Source: a virus. From it: a stretch of 22,477 bases of DNA. Location: positions 1 through 22,477 of the IMG/VR virus record IMGVR_UViG_3300042894_003543; one strand, given 5' to 3'. Shown here piece after piece: positions 15,361 to 22,007 of this stretch; the first letter of the stretch is position 1; every line of letters starts with the position of its first letter. Made by a program: the position numbers and the translations under genes. A model generated the notes under the pieces. That model was not told the origin of the DNA and did not search any database. It was given only the letters and a program-made list of their open reading frames with translations.

Positions 15361-16004
15361 AACTAATTTCCGAAGAGATCGAAGCAGTAGAAGTTATCAC
15401 CGAAGAAAAAGGTGGTAAGAAAACTCTTTATATCCAAGGACCATTTCTTCAAGCTGAAGTAGTCAACCGTAATAGACGTTGCTACAAGCTTGATACAATG
15501 ATGAATGAAGTAAAGCGTTATACTGAAACCTTTATTGATAAAGGTCGTGCTCTTGGGGAATTAGGTCATCCAGATGGTCCACAGATCAATCTTGACCGTG
15601 TATCACATAAAATTGTTTCATTAACGCAAGAAGGAAATAATTTTATTGGTAAAGCACAAATTCTTAGTACACCAATGGGTAAAATTGCATCTTCACTCAT
15701 TGGTGAAGGTGTAAAACTTGGTGTTTCTTCTAGAGGAATGGGATCCATCTATCAAAGAGATGGTATTAATTATGTTGGTGAAGACTTTATGCTTGCAACC
15801 GCTGCTGATATTGTAGCAGATCCTTCTGCTCCTGATGCTTTTGTTGATGGCATCATGGAAGGAAAAGAATGGGTATGGGATGGTGGAGTTCTACGTGAAG
15901 TCCAATGTGAACAAGTTAAGAAGACAATAAATACTTTAGTAGACAGGGACATCTTAGAGGCAAATAAACTACGTCTCTTTGGAAACTTCCTATCAAATCT
16001 ATAA
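15357..16004 (+). CDS. gp21: Prohead core protease gp21
   Basis: 215 codons; T4 gp21 is 212. This is the maturation serine protease that cleaves scaffold and capsid proteins inside the prohead. Conserved motifs: QGPFLQAEVVNRNRR (27-41), GELGHPDGPQINLDRVSH (67-84) containing candidate catalytic His71/His84, and LGVSSRGMGS (121-130) containing candidate catalytic Ser124/Ser125. The start overlaps the stop of the upstream ORF (ATGA), with AGG directly upstream. It is followed by its substrates gp22 and gp23. Confidence 0.93.
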   Translation: MKLISEEIEAVEVITEEKGGKKTLYIQGPFLQAEVVNRNRRCYKLDTMMNEVKRYTETFIDKGRALGELGHPDGPQINLDRVSHKIVSLTQEGNNFIGKAQILSTPMGKIASSLIGEGVKLGVSSRGMGSIYQRDGINYVGEDFMLATAADIVADPSAPDAFVDGIMEGKEWVWDGGVLREVQCEQVKKTINTLVDRDILEANKLRLFGNFLSNL

Positions 16005-16006
16005 TT

Positions 16007-16014
16007 TATAAATA
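16007..16014 (+). promoter_or_regulatory. Late promoter TATAAATA upstream of gp22
   Basis: Exact late octamer just after the gp21 stop, 35 bases before the gp22 ATG. It probably drives gp22 and gp23, since no clear octamer precedes gp23. Confidence 0.7.
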
Positions 16015-16049
16015 ATAACAGAAATTCTAGGTATTCTCGGAAAGAAAAA

Positions 16050-17141
16050 ATGACCGTTAATAACGAACTACATGAGATGGAAAACCAGGTAACCCGTGGT
16101 GCTAAGGCTGCCGATCCAATGCCAAAGGCACCAAATTATGTACCTGACGCTGGTTCTATCGAGAATCTTGGCGGTCCAACTCCTCAGAATTCAAAACCAA
16201 CTGATGACAGCAATAAGATGAAGACACCTTCTGCATCTTTTGCTCAGTCTGGCGATGTTCAATTCAAAGGCGCTTCTGGTAAAGTACAACTACCAGGTCC
16301 TGCTGCACTAAAAGCATCTGGATATGGTCGTGGTGCTAACGAAGAAGTTGAGCAAGAAGAAGAGGAAGTAATCGCTGAGACTGAAGAACTAGAAAATCAG
16401 GTTGAAGAAACACCTGAGGAAGAGGAAGAAGAATTAGATCTTGAAGAAGATGTAAAGGCACTTCTAGAAGGCGAAGAACTTTCCGAAGAATTTGAAGAGA
16501 AAGCAAAAACAATTTTTGAAGCAGCGGTTCGTTCAAAGCTTGCTTCTTTAAAAGAAGCACTTGAGAACCGTTATGCTTCTGCTCTTGTTGAGCAAGTAGA
16601 AACAATCAAGAGCGAACTAACTGAGCGTGTTGATTCATATCTAGAATATGTTTCTAATGAGTGGATCAACGAAAACGCACTACAGGTTGAAACAGGACTA
16701 AGAGGTGAACTCTCGGAGTCCTTTATGACAGGTCTCAAGAACCTTTTTGAAGAGCATTATGTAGAAATCCCTGAAGAAAAATATAATGTTCTTGAGGCTA
16801 TGGTCGAGAAACTTGATGAAATGGAGACAAAACTCAACGAACAGATTGATACCAATATCGCTTTGACCAAGCGTTTATCGGAATCTGTTTCGGACAACAT
16901 CCTAGATGAAGTAAGTGAGGGTCTTGCTCTTTCCCAAAAGGAAAAGTTAGCAAGTCTTGCTGAAGGTGTTGAGTTTGATAGTGAGGAACAATACCGTGAA
17001 AAACTTGTTACGCTACGTGAAGCATATTTTGCTTCAAAGCCTGTAACCAATTCACAAGAAGTCAACTCGGAAGACGCAATTGCTGAAGATGTTTCTCCAG
17101 CGATGGCAGCTTATCTAAATGCGTTGACTAAGTTCAACTGA
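16050..17141 (+). CDS. gp22: Prohead core scaffolding protein gp22
   Basis: 363 codons; T4 gp22 is 269. A Pro/Gly/Ser-rich N-terminal region (about 1-105) leads into a highly acidic, helical region (EQEEEEVIAETEELENQVEE; EEEEELDLEEDVKALLEGEE) and long coiled-coil-like helices to the C-terminus, the standard composition of T4 scaffold proteins. gp22 forms the inner core around which gp23 assembles and is then digested by gp21. Several candidate gp21 sites of the (I/L)xE form are visible, for example IAE, LEE, LSE, LTE and LAE. GGAAAG lies 5 bases before the start. The gene sits between the protease and the capsid protein. Confidence 0.92.
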   Translation: MTVNNELHEMENQVTRGAKAADPMPKAPNYVPDAGSIENLGGPTPQNSKPTDDSNKMKTPSASFAQSGDVQFKGASGKVQLPGPAALKASGYGRGANEEVEQEEEEVIAETEELENQVEETPEEEEEELDLEEDVKALLEGEELSEEFEEKAKTIFEAAVRSKLASLKEALENRYASALVEQVETIKSELTERVDSYLEYVSNEWINENALQVETGLRGELSESFMTGLKNLFEEHYVEIPEEKYNVLEAMVEKLDEMETKLNEQIDTNIALTKRLSESVSDNILDEVSEGLALSQKEKLASLAEGVEFDSEEQYREKLVTLREAYFASKPVTNSQEVNSEDAIAEDVSPAMAAYLNALTKFN

Positions 17142-17192
17142 TTGATTTTTTCGTAAACACTAAACACTTTTCCCAAGACGGAGCAAACTACC

Positions 17193-18596
17193 ATGTTTAA
17201 TTCTGCTGCACTGCAGAAGAAGTGGGCTCCTCTTCTAGAGGCAGAAGGACTTGATGGAATCAAGGACAGCCACAGAAGAGCAGTTACTGCCCAACTTCTC
17301 GAAAACCAAGAAAGATTTCTAAGAGAAGAGCGTGCTTTCCTAACTGAAGCACCTCCAACAATCAATACTGATCCTTCCTCAACTGGCAACCCAGGTTTCT
17401 CTGGTTCAGCTGTTTCTCCAGTTGCTGGTTTCGATCCAGTTCTAATCAGCCTAATTCGTCGTGCAATGCCTAACTTGGTCGCTTATGACCTAGCAGGTGT
17501 TCAACCAATGAACGGTCCAACAGGTCTTATCTTTGCGATGAGAACCCGTTACGACAACCAGAGCGGTACTGAAGCATTCTTCAACGAGCCAGATTCTGCA
17601 TTCTCTGCTCAGAACAGTGCTGCTTCGCTAACCCAAGGCGATTACACTGGTGGTTCTGACGACGGCATCAGCGTTGGTTTTGGTACAACTGCACAGACAG
17701 GAACCAATCCATCGATCCTAAATGGTGGTGCTGGTCGTGACTACAACGTAGCACAAGGTTTCAGCACACAAGCACTAGAAGCACTTGGTGATAACGCATC
17801 TTCAAACGATTTCCGTGAGATGGCTTTCTCAATCGAGAAAGTTAGCGTTACCGCAAAGTCAAGAGCACTCAAAGCTGAGTACTCGCTAGAACTAGCACAA
17901 GACCTTAAGGCAATCCACGGTCTTGATGCTGAAGCTGAACTAGCAAACATCCTATCGACTGAAATTCTTGCTGAAATCAACCGCGAGATTATCCGTACAC
18001 TATACAAAGTTGCAGAACCAGGTGCTCAAACCAACGTTGCAACTGCTGGTGTATTCGATCTAGACGTTGATTCCAACGGTCGTTGGATGGTTGAGAAGTT
18101 CAAGGGTCTAATGTTCCAGCTAGAGCGTGATGCTAATGCTATCGCTCAGAGAACTCGTAGAGGAAAGGGCAATATCATCCTTTGCTCTGCTGACGTTGCT
18201 TCTGCACTTGCTGCTGCTGGTCAACTAGACTACACCCCAGCACTATCTGCAAACCTAAACGTTGATGATACTGGTAACACCTTTGCTGGTACTCTAAACG
18301 GTCGCTTCAAGGTATACATCGATCCATTCGCTGCAAACCTAAGCGCAGATCAGTACTACGTCATGGGTTATAAGGGTTCAACTCCTTACGACGCAGGTAT
18401 CTTCTACTGCCCATACGTTCCACTACAGATGGTTCGTGCAGTTGGTCAGGATACTTTCCAACCAAAGATTGGATTCAAGACACGCTACGGCATGGTCGCA
18501 AATCCATTCGCAGAAGGAACTGGCGTTGGTGCAGGTCGCATTGCCGAGAACACCAACCGTTACTACAGAAGAGTAAAGGTACAAAACCTAATGTGA
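17193..18596 (+). CDS. gp23: Major capsid protein gp23
   Basis: 467 codons; T4 gp23 is 521. Family segments include PVLISLIRRAMPNLVAYDLA, GVQPMNGPTGLIFAMRTRY (the usual gp23 primer region) and the C-terminal FQPKIGFKTRYGMVANPFAE. The HK97-type fold forms the hexamer lattice of the head. A candidate gp21 maturation site is LTE|A at residues 50-53, which would remove an N-terminal peptide of 52 residues. Codon choice differs visibly from the neighbours: AAC, TTC, ATC, TAC and GGT are favoured over the AT-rich alternatives, as expected for the most abundant virion protein. CGGAG precedes the start, and a strong terminator follows. Confidence 0.97.
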   Translation: MFNSAALQKKWAPLLEAEGLDGIKDSHRRAVTAQLLENQERFLREERAFLTEAPPTINTDPSSTGNPGFSGSAVSPVAGFDPVLISLIRRAMPNLVAYDLAGVQPMNGPTGLIFAMRTRYDNQSGTEAFFNEPDSAFSAQNSAASLTQGDYTGGSDDGISVGFGTTAQTGTNPSILNGGAGRDYNVAQGFSTQALEALGDNASSNDFREMAFSIEKVSVTAKSRALKAEYSLELAQDLKAIHGLDAEAELANILSTEILAEINREIIRTLYKVAEPGAQTNVATAGVFDLDVDSNGRWMVEKFKGLMFQLERDANAIAQRTRRGKGNIILCSADVASALAAAGQLDYTPALSANLNVDDTGNTFAGTLNGRFKVYIDPFAANLSADQYYVMGYKGSTPYDAGIFYCPYVPLQMVRAVGQDTFQPKIGFKTRYGMVANPFAEGTGVGAGRIAENTNRYYRRVKVQNLM

Positions 18597-18614
18597 TCTT
18601 GGATCACAATTATC

Positions 18615-18645
18615 AGGACCTCCTTACAAAAGGGGGTCCTTTTTT
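18615..18645 (+). terminator. Strong rho-independent terminator after gp23
   Basis: An 11-bp stem with one G-T pair (AGGACCTCCTT at 18615-18625 with AAGGGGGTCCT at 18630-18640) and loop ACAA, followed by a T-run through 18645. It should end the late gp22-gp23 transcript. Confidence 0.92.
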
Positions 18646-18675
18646 ATTGTCTACCAATAGATAGTAAAGCAGAGT

Positions 18676-18703
18676 TTGACATTGCCATGGACTTGCTTAT
18701 AAA
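18676..18703 (+). promoter_or_regulatory. Candidate sigma70-type promoter ahead of PTOX
   Basis: -35 TTGACA (18676-18681, perfect consensus), 16-base spacer, -10 TATAAA (18698-18703, 5 of 6). It begins about 31 bases after the gp23 terminator and would start transcription near 18710, inside the 28-codon ORF and about 60 bases before PTOX. Confidence 0.5.
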
Positions 18704-18773
18704 AGCAGTAATAATTTATGGATCAATTGTATATTTTGTGTATTGGGGTCTTCATAACGGATATCCATCATGA
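18687..18773 (+). CDS. 28-residue predicted membrane peptide upstream of PTOX
   Basis: ATG 18687 to TGA 18773. The product is almost one hydrophobic segment (LLIKAVIIYGSIVYFVYWGL) followed by a short polar tail (HNGYPS), so a single membrane span is likely. Its stop overlaps the PTOX start as ATGA, the arrangement of a translationally coupled pair. AAAGCAGAG lies upstream and could serve as a weak Shine-Dalgarno. A sigma70-type promoter overlaps its first codons, so that promoter would not make this peptide; expression would need read-through. At this length the ORF could be fortuitous, but the matching small membrane ORF on the other side of PTOX supports it. Confidence 0.5.
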   Translation: MDLLIKAVIIYGSIVYFVYWGLHNGYPS

Positions 18774-19270
18774 AAAAACTCAACGATGTACTATTGGGAA
18801 TAACGGTAACAATCATTGATTTTCTCTACCAGGATCTTCCAATACAAAGATTTTGGGTGCTTGAGACTATTGCTAGAGCACCTTATTTTGCCTTTTTAAG
18901 TGTGCTTCATCTCAGAGAAAGCCTTGGTTTGAGAACGGAAGCACATTACTATCTGATGAAAGAACACTTCGCACAGACAGTCAATGAAACTGAACATCTC
19001 ATCGAAATGGAAAATCGCGGTGGTGCAGATCGTTGGTATGACCGTTTTATTGCTTATCACTTGGTTCTCATCTATTATTGGATTTTGGTGGGTTATTATT
19101 TTATTAATGCTAAGTCTGCTTATCACTTGAATGCAGGTATTGAGTTTCATGCAACTGAAACTTATCTAGATTACTTCTGGGATCATCAGGAAGATACAAA
19201 GATCGCTGAGATTGCAGTTGATGAAATGAACCATTATGTTGAACTAACCAGAGCAATGGAGATGATCTAA
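18770..19270 (+). CDS. PTOX: Plastoquinol terminal oxidase (PTOX, alternative oxidase family)
   Basis: 166 codons. Di-iron oxidase that passes electrons from plastoquinol to O2, reducing it to water, bound to one face of the thylakoid membrane. The family opening FWVLETIARAPYFAFLSVLH (28-47) is clear, as are the GGADRWYDRFIAYH and YYWILVGYYF segments. All six expected iron ligands can be placed: Glu32, Glu73 and His76 (ETEH), Glu125 (GIE), Glu152 and His155 (EMNH). The Glu125-to-Glu152 spacing is only 27 residues; plant and trypanosome relatives have over 50 there, so a C-terminal loop segment is missing. The gene is presumably host-derived and may relieve over-reduction of the electron chain during infection; this is inferred. 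It sits between late genes gp23 and gp3, which is odd for a metabolic gene. Confidence 0.92.
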   Translation: MKKLNDVLLGITVTIIDFLYQDLPIQRFWVLETIARAPYFAFLSVLHLRESLGLRTEAHYYLMKEHFAQTVNETEHLIEMENRGGADRWYDRFIAYHLVLIYYWILVGYYFINAKSAYHLNAGIEFHATETYLDYFWDHQEDTKIAEIAVDEMNHYVELTRAMEMI

Positions 19271-19377
19271 TGGGTGATTTTCCTTGGGGAGTTTTTACCA
19301 TACTTTCCTGTGGATTATTATTCACTTGTTATTGCATCTATTATATTTTAAAACTAGCACACGACGAGATGAGATGA
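19270..19377 (+). CDS. 35-residue predicted membrane peptide downstream of PTOX
   Basis: ATG 19270 shares its A with the PTOX stop (TAATG) and the ORF ends at TGA 19377. The product has a short N-terminal polar part (MGDFPW), one hydrophobic segment (VFTILSCGLLFTCYCIYYIL) and a charged end (KLAHDEMR), so it is a likely single-span membrane protein with the charged tail on one side. It has two closely spaced Cys in the span (CYC) and one more earlier. Close coupling to PTOX suggests co-expression at a membrane, possibly as a partner or anchor; this is inference. No family is recognised. Confidence 0.65.
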   Translation: MGDFPWGVFTILSCGLLFTCYCIYYILKLAHDEMR

Positions 19378-19380
19378 TCA

Positions 19381-19542
19381 ATGCCTAGAAATCAACTTAC
19401 GAAAGATCAAATTAAAATAGATATTTTGAAGATCAAACAAGATCTTTACAGGGAACATATTCGCCATGACATGGACATGAAGGGTTTGGCAAATAGTTAT
19501 ATTGATAGAATTTTGAATAAGATCGAGGAATATCGCTACTAA
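19381..19542 (+). CDS. Small charged helical hypothetical protein (53 aa)
   Basis: ATG 19381 to TAA 19542, 3 bases after the preceding small membrane ORF. The product is rich in Lys, Ile, Asp, Arg and Leu and looks entirely helical (KDQIKIDILKIKQDLYREHI; ANSYIDRILNKIEEYRY). It resembles small soluble ORFs found near gp3 in cyanomyoviruses, though I cannot name a family. It could act with gp3 or with the PTOX cluster; the tight spacing to the left favours the latter for expression. The start has no strong Shine-Dalgarno, so coupling to the upstream ORF is plausible. An ACTAAATA octamer (19538-19545) overlaps its stop. Confidence 0.65.
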   Translation: MPRNQLTKDQIKIDILKIKQDLYREHIRHDMDMKGLANSYIDRILNKIEEYRY

Positions 19543-19545
19543 ATA
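19538..19545 (+). promoter_or_regulatory. Possible late promoter variant ACTAAATA upstream of gp3
   Basis: Resembles the CTAAATA variant of the late octamer, 21 bases before the gp3 start. Weak evidence beyond position. Confidence 0.3.
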
Positions 19546-19566
19546 GTCCTAGCTTGGGAAGCTGAC

Positions 19567-20133
19567 TTGTCCAATAATCCTTGTACCTTACAGCAAGTTT
19601 CAAATAAAAACTTTCTGTCATTAGGTGGGTTCAAACTTATTATTAATAGGTGTCCAAAGGTAGATTTTCTTTGCAACAAAGCAAATTTACCAGGGATGAC
19701 ATTGGGCAGTGCAGTACAATCAACATATCTAAAAGACATTCCTGTTCCAGGAGACAAACTTAGATATGAAGATTTGACAATTAACTTTATGGTAGATGAG
19801 GAATTAGAAAACTATATCCAAATCTACCAGTGGATGACATCATTGGGTTATCCACAATCAGTTGCACAATACTCTGAATTACAAACAAAAAATAGATTTT
19901 ATCCAAATACGGATGCTGATGATCCGTATAGTGAAAGATCTGATGCTACATTATTAATTTTGAACAGCAATTATCAAACTGCTGGAAAGGTAATTTTTAA
20001 AGATATATTTCCAACATTTCTTTCGGGAATTCCTTTCGATGCAACGTTGCAGGAGCAGCAATACTACAGCGCAACTTGCACATTCCGCTATACTATTTTT
20101 GATTTGATTGACATTGATGGAAAAGAAGTCTAG
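19567..20133 (+). CDS. gp3: Tail completion and sheath stabiliser protein gp3
   Basis: 188 codons; T4 gp3 is 176. The TTG start is chosen because GGGAAG lies 5 bases upstream and no in-frame ATG occurs near the 5' end. Tail-tube-fold signatures: NFLSLGGFKLIINRCPKVDF (14-33), LPGMTLGS, and the YEDLTINFMVDEELENYIQI / YQWMTSLG segment, which parallels the FIVDEELKSWIGMYEWM stretch of T4 gp3. gp3 caps the top of the tail tube and helps stabilise the sheath with gp15. Its neighbours uvsY and uvsW follow, a usual cyanomyovirus arrangement. Alternative: another tube-like protein such as gp54, less likely given its size and the VDEEL..Y...YQWM match. Confidence 0.85.
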   Translation: MSNNPCTLQQVSNKNFLSLGGFKLIINRCPKVDFLCNKANLPGMTLGSAVQSTYLKDIPVPGDKLRYEDLTINFMVDEELENYIQIYQWMTSLGYPQSVAQYSELQTKNRFYPNTDADDPYSERSDATLLILNSNYQTAGKVIFKDIFPTFLSGIPFDATLQEQQYYSATCTFRYTIFDLIDIDGKEV

Positions 20134-20566
20134 TATTTCACTGGAAGTAATCCAGGAAATGTGGCAAAAAGATAGTGAGGTAAATCAAGACGAACTTGAT
20201 ACAGAAAGTCTAAAAATACCTCAATTACACGCCAAATATTACCAACTATATAATACTATACTGTTGCTTCGCAAACAAGCAGAGCAGCAGCATAGTAGTA
20301 TTCTTTTAGAACGTAGAAAATTTTACATGGGGAAAGCGGAAACGCAAGTTTACATTGACGAACCCTTCCCATACAAAGTCAGAGACAAAGAAGATCTAAA
20401 ACTTTATCTTGAAGCAGACGAAAAAATCAGCAAGATAAGATTAAAGATCGATTATTACGACACAATGCTGAAGTATCTTGAAGAGATCCTGAAGCAGATT
20501 TCTAACAGAACCTACCAAATCAAGAATGCAATTGAATGGCGAAGGTTCACTGCTGGATATGGCTGA
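20117..20566 (+). CDS. uvsY: Recombination mediator UvsY
   Basis: 149 codons from ATG 20117; T4 UvsY is 137. Upstream in-frame TTG codons at 20108 and 20114 are less likely starts. The gene overlaps the end of gp3 by 17 bases. UvsY loads the UvsX recombinase onto single-stranded DNA coated with gp32. The sequence has the helical, charged features of the family: LHAKYYQLYNTILLLRKQAE, ERRKFYMGKAETQVYIDEPF and the conserved KYLEEILKQISNRTYQIKNA region with the C-terminal IEWRRFTAGYG. The pairing with uvsW downstream confirms the assignment. The end overlaps the uvsW start by 8 bases. Confidence 0.92.
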   Translation: MEKKSSISLEVIQEMWQKDSEVNQDELDTESLKIPQLHAKYYQLYNTILLLRKQAEQQHSSILLERRKFYMGKAETQVYIDEPFPYKVRDKEDLKLYLEADEKISKIRLKIDYYDTMLKYLEEILKQISNRTYQIKNAIEWRRFTAGYG

Positions 20567-22007
20567 TCTAATTATAAGTAAGAAGAATGAAGTTTGGTTG
20601 AAGATTGAATGTGATCCTCACATCAAATATGAATTGCAAGATCAATTTACGTTTGATGTCCCAAATGCAAAGTTTATGCCTCAGTATCGAAACAAATACT
20701 GGGATGGAAAGATTAGACTGTTCAACATTGAGAAGTCTGAAATTTATGCTGGACTAATTGATAAACTACAAGTTTTTTGTGAACGATATAATTATACGTT
20801 TGAATTTGAAAATAATAAATTTTACGGATTACCGTATGAAGAAAATGATATGGTGTCTGAAGAGGGCGTCAAAGACTACGTTACAAGCGTCTCCAAGTAC
20901 CCTCCACGCGATTATCAACTAGAAGGTATCTATGACGCTTTGAGGCGTAACAGGCGTCTTCTGATTAGTCCTACGGGGTCTGGCAAGTCTTTAATGATCT
21001 ATGCTGTCTGTAGATATCATGCAGAAGCAGGAAGGAGAGTTTTAATTGTGGTTCCTACAACATCCCTTGTTGAACAGATGTACAAGGATTTTGAAGACTA
21101 CGGTTGGGACGCTGAAGGAAACTGCCACAAAATTTATTCAGGTAAAGAACGAATAACTGATAAAAGTGTTGTTATTACAACCTGGCAGTCCATTTATAAA
21201 ATGGATAGAAAATGGTTTGCACCATATCAGGTTGTAATTGGTGATGAAGCTCATCAATTCAAATCTAAGTCACTGATTAGTATCATGACAAAACTTGGTG
21301 ATGCAAAGTATCGCTATGGATTTACAGGAACTCTAGATGGAACACAAACCCATAAGTGGGTTCTTGAAGGATTGTTTGGTCCATCATATAAAATTATCAA
21401 TACAAAAGAATTGCAAGATGCTGGATACTTAGCTAAACTAGGTATTAAAGTTTTACTTCTAAAACATGATCCACAAAAATTTGAAACGTATGAAGATGAA
21501 GTTCAATATTTAATTGGACACGAAAAACGAAACAAGTTTATTAAAAATCTTGCACACGATCTTAAAGGAAATACTTTGATCCTTTTTAGTCGGGTCTCCG
21601 CACATGGACAGGTTCTTTATGACCTCATAAATACTAGTGATCGAAGAGTATTCTTCGTTCACGGTGGCGTGGACGTTGAAGAAAGAGAAGAAGTCAGAAG
21701 AATTACTGAAAAGGAAAACAACGCAATCATCATTGCTTCTTTCGGAACATTCTCAACTGGCATCAACATCAAGAACTTGCACAACGTTATTTTCTCATCT
21801 CCAAGCAAGTCCAGAATTAGGACACTACAATCAATCGGTAGAGTACTGAGAAAAAGCGAAAATAAAATCAAAGCAACACTATACGATATAGCAGACGATT
21901 GTAAAAAAGGGTCAAGATCAAACTATACACTCAACCATCTCATCGAACGTATAAAATACTACAACGAGGAGAAGTTTAATTATGAAATCATTCAAGTCAA
22001 AATCTGA
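20559..22007 (+). CDS. uvsW: UvsW-type DNA/RNA helicase
   Basis: 482 codons from ATG 20559, which gives the MADLIISKKNEVWLKIECD opening; an ATG at 20526 would add 11 residues that lie inside uvsY. Superfamily 2 motifs are all visible: Q-motif PRDYQ (116-120), motif I SPTGSGKS (137-144), motif II DEAH (229-232), motif III FTGT (255-258), motif V FSTGINI (398-404) and motif VI QSIGRVLR (424-431). The first 100 residues form the N-terminal DNA-binding region with NKYWDGKIRLF. In T4 UvsW unwinds branched recombination intermediates and origin R-loops and helps the switch from origin- to recombination-dependent replication. It overlaps uvsY by 8 bases. Confidence 0.95.
   Translation: MADLIISKKNEVWLKIECDPHIKYELQDQFTFDVPNAKFMPQYRNKYWDGKIRLFNIEKSEIYAGLIDKLQVFCERYNYTFEFENNKFYGLPYEENDMVSEEGVKDYVTSVSKYPPRDYQLEGIYDALRRNRRLLISPTGSGKSLMIYAVCRYHAEAGRRVLIVVPTTSLVEQMYKDFEDYGWDAEGNCHKIYSGKERITDKSVVITTWQSIYKMDRKWFAPYQVVIGDEAHQFKSKSLISIMTKLGDAKYRYGFTGTLDGTQTHKWVLEGLFGPSYKIINTKELQDAGYLAKLGIKVLLLKHDPQKFETYEDEVQYLIGHEKRNKFIKNLAHDLKGNTLILFSRVSAHGQVLYDLINTSDRRVFFVHGGVDVEEREEVRRITEKENNAIIIASFGTFSTGINIKNLHNVIFSSPSKSRIRTLQSIGRVLRKSENKIKATLYDIADDCKKGSRSNYTLNHLIERIKYYNEEKFNYEIIQVKI

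Noticed and set aside
17142-17192. Search for a late promoter directly before gp23
   Set aside because: No NATAAATA octamer found; only loose AT-rich matches. gp23 is probably transcribed from the promoter before gp22.
20108-20116. TTG starts for uvsY
   Set aside because: ATG at 20117 is in frame three codons later, and the family needs no extra N-terminal residues.
20526-20558. Upstream ATG for uvsW
   Set aside because: It would add 11 residues that lie in another frame of uvsY; ATG 20559 gives a family-like N-terminus and a short overlap.
21626-21633. CATAAATA octamer inside uvsW
   Set aside because: It is internal to a gene, far from any start; a chance match is likely in AT-rich DNA. 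The same applies to AATAAATA at 15926-15933 in gp21.
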